Shown here in pieces: positions 5,752-7,752 of a stretch of 7,752 bases of DNA (its first letter is position 1; every line of letters begins with the position of its first letter). A program made the translations under genes and the position numbers. The notes below the pieces were generated by a model. The model searched no databases. It was not told where the DNA came from and saw only the letters and a list, made by a program, of their open reading frames with translations. Source of the stretch: Nocardioides sp. Lineage in GTDB: Bacteria > Actinomycetota > Actinomycetes > Propionibacteriales > Nocardioidaceae. The stretch covers positions 1-7,752 of the forward strand of contig JARICB010000034.1 in NCBI GenBank assembly GCA_029264225.1. The letters run 5' to 3'.

Positions 5752-5776
5752 GTGCAGTCGACTTCTGAAAATGACA
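5752..5776 (-). repeat. Right 25-bp terminal inverted repeat, Tn402 type
   Basis: Read on the minus strand, the repeat is TGTCATTTTCAGAAG followed by TCGACTGCAC. It has one mismatch to the Tn402-family repeat as I recall it (T for A at position 16). It is the better preserved of the two ends. Confidence 0.78.
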
Positions 5777-5878
5777 GAGGCGGCGGATTCACGCAGGACG
5801 CTCAGGTGCGAAATCTATGTGCAGTGAGGCCGCGGGGCTACGGTGTGCGAAAGCATCTTCACCCCCGACTTTCGCTCT

Positions 5879-5910
5879 AAGGAGGTGGCCTGATGGCGAC
5901 CTGGGGTTGA
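5879..5910 (+). pseudogene. Orphan strong ribosome binding site with a five-codon stub
   Basis: AAGGAGG (5879-5885) stands 7 bases before an ATG at 5893, which encodes only MATWG before a TGA at 5908-5910. Such a strong initiation signal followed at once by a stop suggests the retained start of a gene whose body was lost by insertion or deletion. A tiny leader peptide is possible, but no regulated gene follows. The debris downstream favours a gene stub. Confidence 0.35.
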
Positions 5911-6079
5911 TGCCGTTAGTTCAACATGGGACACGTTCTTAGCCAGCGTGTCTTGGTTGATCAGGTTGCGGTTGGTGCGGTTCAGTTCTCGAGTGTCTCA
6001 CCTCAGCCTGACGCACAGGGCGCGGCCGCAGTTCGGGCGATGAGCACCCTTCACAGACGGCCGCCAAACACTGTCTATC

Positions 6080-6093
6080 TGGGGTATACCCCA
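6080..6093. repeat. 14-bp perfect palindrome
   Basis: TGGGGTATACCCCA is a perfect palindrome without a spacer. It lies in gene-free debris about 95 bases from the ISAs1-type fragment. CsoR-type copper operators use the half-sites in the opposite order (TACCC..GGGTA), so that assignment is not supported. Its core resembles the hairpin at 1062-1086. Confidence 0.5.
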
Positions 6094-6187
6094 ACCCCCG
6101 AGCTGCCTCGTCGGGGATGCTGGATGCCGTACAGTAACAGACTCGCGTACCGCGATGTCTCGTGCTCTCGGCCAAGCCCTCACACGC

Positions 6188-6310
6188 TCACATCGCGACC
6201 GCCAGCACCCCCGACAGCGGATACCGGACCCCGCGCGGGTCACGCGGGTCGGGAACCCTGCCCAACACGCCGAGCAGGTCTGGGGCGACACAACGAGCAT
6301 CGGCAGGGCC
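6188..6310 (-). pseudogene. ISAs1-family transposase, N-terminal remnant
   Basis: On the minus strand the frame reads GPADARCVAPDLLGVLGRVP then DPRDPRGVRYPLSGVLAVAM before a TGA (6188-6190). LL.VL..VPDPR..RGVR..L..VLAVA is the characteristic N-terminus of ISAs1-family transposases; the family normally continues with a segment like AVLAGARSF and then the DDE domain. Here it stops at AVAM, and a possible continuation (GLAESTRHRG) lies in another frame, pointing to a frameshift. No catalytic domain is seen. It is a decayed insertion sequence; neither end of the element could be identified. Confidence 0.7.
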
Positions 6311-6503
6311 GATCGGACAAGAGGGCATGAGCGGGTGGGGTCCTTGCCTGGATGGAGTGTAGGAACTGCCATCTCAGTCCCATCGACCCCATCCGTCACC
6401 CACGCCACGCCGGTCACGCCCCACGTTGATGCAGCTCACGGCCCCAACCACGGACCTTTCCTACTGCCTGCCAACGCGTCTAGCACCCGATGTGAGGATG
6501 GTT
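6311..6503. other. Intergenic stretch before the right-hand gene
   Basis: No clear gene is seen. The frame of the downstream gene remains open upstream to an ATG at 6429 (MQLTAPTTDLSYCL), but that ATG has no ribosome binding site and the added residues look unstructured, so it is not preferred. No convincing promoter was found. Confidence 0.4.
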
Positions 6504-7752
6504 GTGACCGAGGCCGAACCGCCGCCGAAGACCACGGCGACTGAGATTTCCTCGACCGAGAACGGGGCCTTGAACCTCTCGCAGCTGCGAATCAAAGCAT
6601 CGCACAGCGCCCAGGAACTGCAGGGCTTGCATCCGCGCGCCCGTACCGACATCGGCGCGGTCGACGAATTTTTGATTGTCCTCGACGGGCTGGTGCTGGC
6701 CGCAGAGGCGTTCCTCGACGAGAACGACGAACGATCGCTGTCACAGCGGCTCGCCGAAGTACTGAACTCGTTTGCCGAGATGGGCGACACGTATGGACCC
6801 AGAGTGAGCGAGTTCATCATCGGGCTAGACGAGGCCAAGGTTGAGGCTCTGGCCAAGAAGTACGCCCGTCGCGGCTACCTCGACTACGTGCACAGCATGA
6901 TCGGCGAGGCCGCTTTCCGAAAGCTGCACGTGGCCGTTTCTCGGGATGTCGACCTCGTTGCTGCTGCGGCCTACAAGGGTGCCGAAACGCTCATGCCATA
7001 CGCACTTGCCATGGAGGACCTGGCCGGCCTGCTCTCCGAGGACGAGGTCCGCGGGTTCATGGACTTCAATCCGGCCGGTGGGTTCATGATCGAGCTGATC
7101 CTCTCTCTCCTTGACGCACTTGAGGTGGCGGTCGCCAAGGTCTCGCTGCCTGAGCACGTCAAGGAACTCCAGCGGGTTCGCCAAGAGTCCGTGATCGCCC
7201 AGGACTTGATCCAGCTCACCGCCGAGCTCCGCGACCGCATCTCCGGACAGTCCCGGGAGCTCCTTCAGCAAGTCAGCGCCTTGCTGGATCGCAAGCTCCG
7301 CGGCGCCAAGGACGCGCTGGAGTTCTCCGCCGATTCGGTCTCGCAGGCCGCCAACAGTCTGGTCGAATTCATCGATCGCATGCTCAGGGCGGTGTACACC
7401 GAGGAGGAGGTGTTGGAGTGGCTCGCCGCCAACTACACCGACGTACAGGGCCTCACCTACCAGGATCCGCAGGGAAAGAGAACACGCCCTACCAAGCGCG
7501 GTCAGGCCCTATGCATGGTGCACGGTCGCCAGCCCGTACAACAGCGCTCTCCTGTGCATATGCTCGCGGCTACTAGCCTCAACGTCACTCGTCGCCGACT
7601 GCAGAAGTTGAAGCACTCCGATACCGGGACCTCTGAAGAGCGGGAGCAGGTGCAGGTGTGTCTGCTGGCCATCGAGGGCTTCGTCCAGGTGGGCTGCCAG
7701 ATGGCGTGGGCGGTACTCCCGGACGAAGCGCTGGCAGACCTGCGAAGTCGGA
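6504..7752 (+). CDS. Large unassigned helical protein, 3' end beyond the window
   Basis: The frame is open from the start to the last base, giving 416 visible residues; the C-terminus is missing. GTG 6504 is preferred because GAGG (6494-6497) lies 6 bases before it. ATG 6498 in the same frame directly abuts that site, and ATG 6429 has none. The protein begins MTEAEPPPKTT (the GTG read as Met), a polar lead-in. Most of the rest is predicted to be amphipathic helix, including AQDLIQLTAELRDRISGQSR (about 232-251) and SLVEFIDRMLRAVYTEEEVL. Later segments are PTKRGQALCMVHG and RRRLQKLKHSD (363-373), where R365-x5-H371 fits the loose HEPN R-x4-6-H spacing. No nucleotide-binding, membrane or secretion motif is seen. 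I do not recognise the family. Codon use is GC-rich throughout, and the long unbroken frame makes it a real gene. Confidence 0.75.
   Translation, partial: MTEAEPPPKTTATEISSTENGALNLSQLRIKASHSAQELQGLHPRARTDIGAVDEFLIVLDGLVLAAEAFLDENDERSLSQRLAEVLNSFAEMGDTYGPRVSEFIIGLDEAKVEALAKKYARRGYLDYVHSMIGEAAFRKLHVAVSRDVDLVAAAAYKGAETLMPYALAMEDLAGLLSEDEVRGFMDFNPAGGFMIELILSLLDALEVAVAKVSLPEHVKELQRVRQESVIAQDLIQLTAELRDRISGQSRELLQQVSALLDRKLRGAKDALEFSADSVSQAANSLVEFIDRMLRAVYTEEEVLEWLAANYTDVQGLTYQDPQGKRTRPTKRGQALCMVHGRQPVQQRSPVHMLAATSLNVTRRRLQKLKHSDTGTSEEREQVQVCLLAIEGFVQVGCQMAWAVLPDEALADLRSR

Larger units (their letters stand above)
3553..5776. mobile_element. Non-autonomous element with Tn402/Tn5053-type ends carrying a DUF4209 gene
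   Basis: Two 25-bp repeats, each starting TGTC and ending CTGCAC, face inward at 3553-3577 (+) and 5752-5776 (-). They agree at 21 of 25 positions and match, as I recall it, the Tn402-family repeat that also bounds class 1 integrons. Similarity continues inward: AGATGTC[CA]GAAGCC at 3578-3591 and, on the other strand, 5737-5750, then CCCGTA..GGGATCCC blocks at 3615-3630 and near 5708-5723. A second, related motif inside each end is the arrangement of TniA-binding sites in this family. The only gene between the ends is the DUF4209 gene; no tniA, tniB, tniQ or resolvase gene is present, so movement would need proteins supplied from elsewhere. Flanking 5-mers are GGCGT and GAGGC, so the 5-bp target duplication expected of the family is not seen. 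Confidence 0.7.
5777..6187. other. Gene-poor debris right of the Tn402-type element
   Basis: Apart from the orphan start at 5879-5910 and the palindrome at 6080-6093, nothing here is firmly identified. A minus-strand frame from about 5998 to 5822 reads LNRTNRNLINQDTLAKNVSH and stays open for about 55 codons, but has no start and no family I recognise. It may belong to the same decayed transposase as the fragment at 6188-6310, or be chance. Confidence 0.4.

Noticed and set aside
3553..5776. A class 1 integron
   Set aside because: The ends resemble integron IRi/IRt, but there is no intI gene and no attI or attC site; only the Tn402-type ends are supported.
6080..6093. CsoR-type copper operator
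   Set aside because: The half-sites are in the reverse order (GGGGTA then TACCCC), and no CsoR or copper gene is nearby.
5926..6330. 134-codon + strand open frame
   Set aside because: It is antisense to the ISAs1 transposase remnant, is rich in Arg/Pro/Thr in a disorderly way, and has no ribosome binding site.
6155..6544. 129-codon + strand open frame
   Set aside because: It overlaps the ISAs1 remnant in antisense and the start of the right-hand gene in another frame; no recognisable pattern.
6825..7271. 148-codon minus-strand open frame
   Set aside because: It lies wholly within the long + strand gene from 6504, in antisense; it looks like a shadow of that gene's GC-rich codons.

Overview
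The window is high-GC DNA with actinobacterial-style genes: GTG starts, AGGAGG ribosome binding sites, a possible leaderless TANNNT promoter, and an Rv1957-like SecB homologue. The genus cannot be fixed from the sequence. It reads as an accessory region, with broken transposase genes at both flanks and small defence- or stress-type genes between them. Family calls below come from recognising motifs by eye; no search was run.

Layout. Bases 1-54 are the tail of a gene entering from the left. Bases 258-666 are a scar of an N-terminal IS30-family transposase piece (+) abutting an IS630-family piece (-). A small protein with a CxCGWxG motif follows (714-1106). Then comes a three-gene + strand cluster. 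It comprises a HicA-like protein with a long helical tail (1228-1863), a helix-turn-helix protein (1994-2641) preceded by a 16-bp perfect palindrome, and a SecB-like chaperone (2644-3156) 2 bases downstream. This resembles a toxin-antitoxin-chaperone (TAC) system of unusual composition.

Bases 3157-3552 hold no convincing gene, only hairpins. Bases 3553-5776 are bracketed by two inward-facing 25-bp inverted repeats of the Tn402/Tn5053 (class 1 integron IRi/IRt) type. Both are followed inside by related second motifs. The only gene between them is a minus-strand 626-residue DUF4209 protein ending in a HEPN-type R-x4-H motif. No transposition gene lies between the repeats, so it looks like a non-autonomous element with one HEPN gene as cargo.

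Bases 5777-6503 are mostly debris: a stub start with a strong ribosome binding site, a 14-bp palindrome, and a broken ISAs1-family transposase start on the minus strand. From about 6504 a long + strand coding region runs off the right edge. It is mostly helical, unassigned, and has an R-x5-H motif late in the visible part.

The two most interesting units are the HicA-like/HTH/SecB-like cluster and the Tn402-type repeat pair enclosing the DUF4209 HEPN gene.
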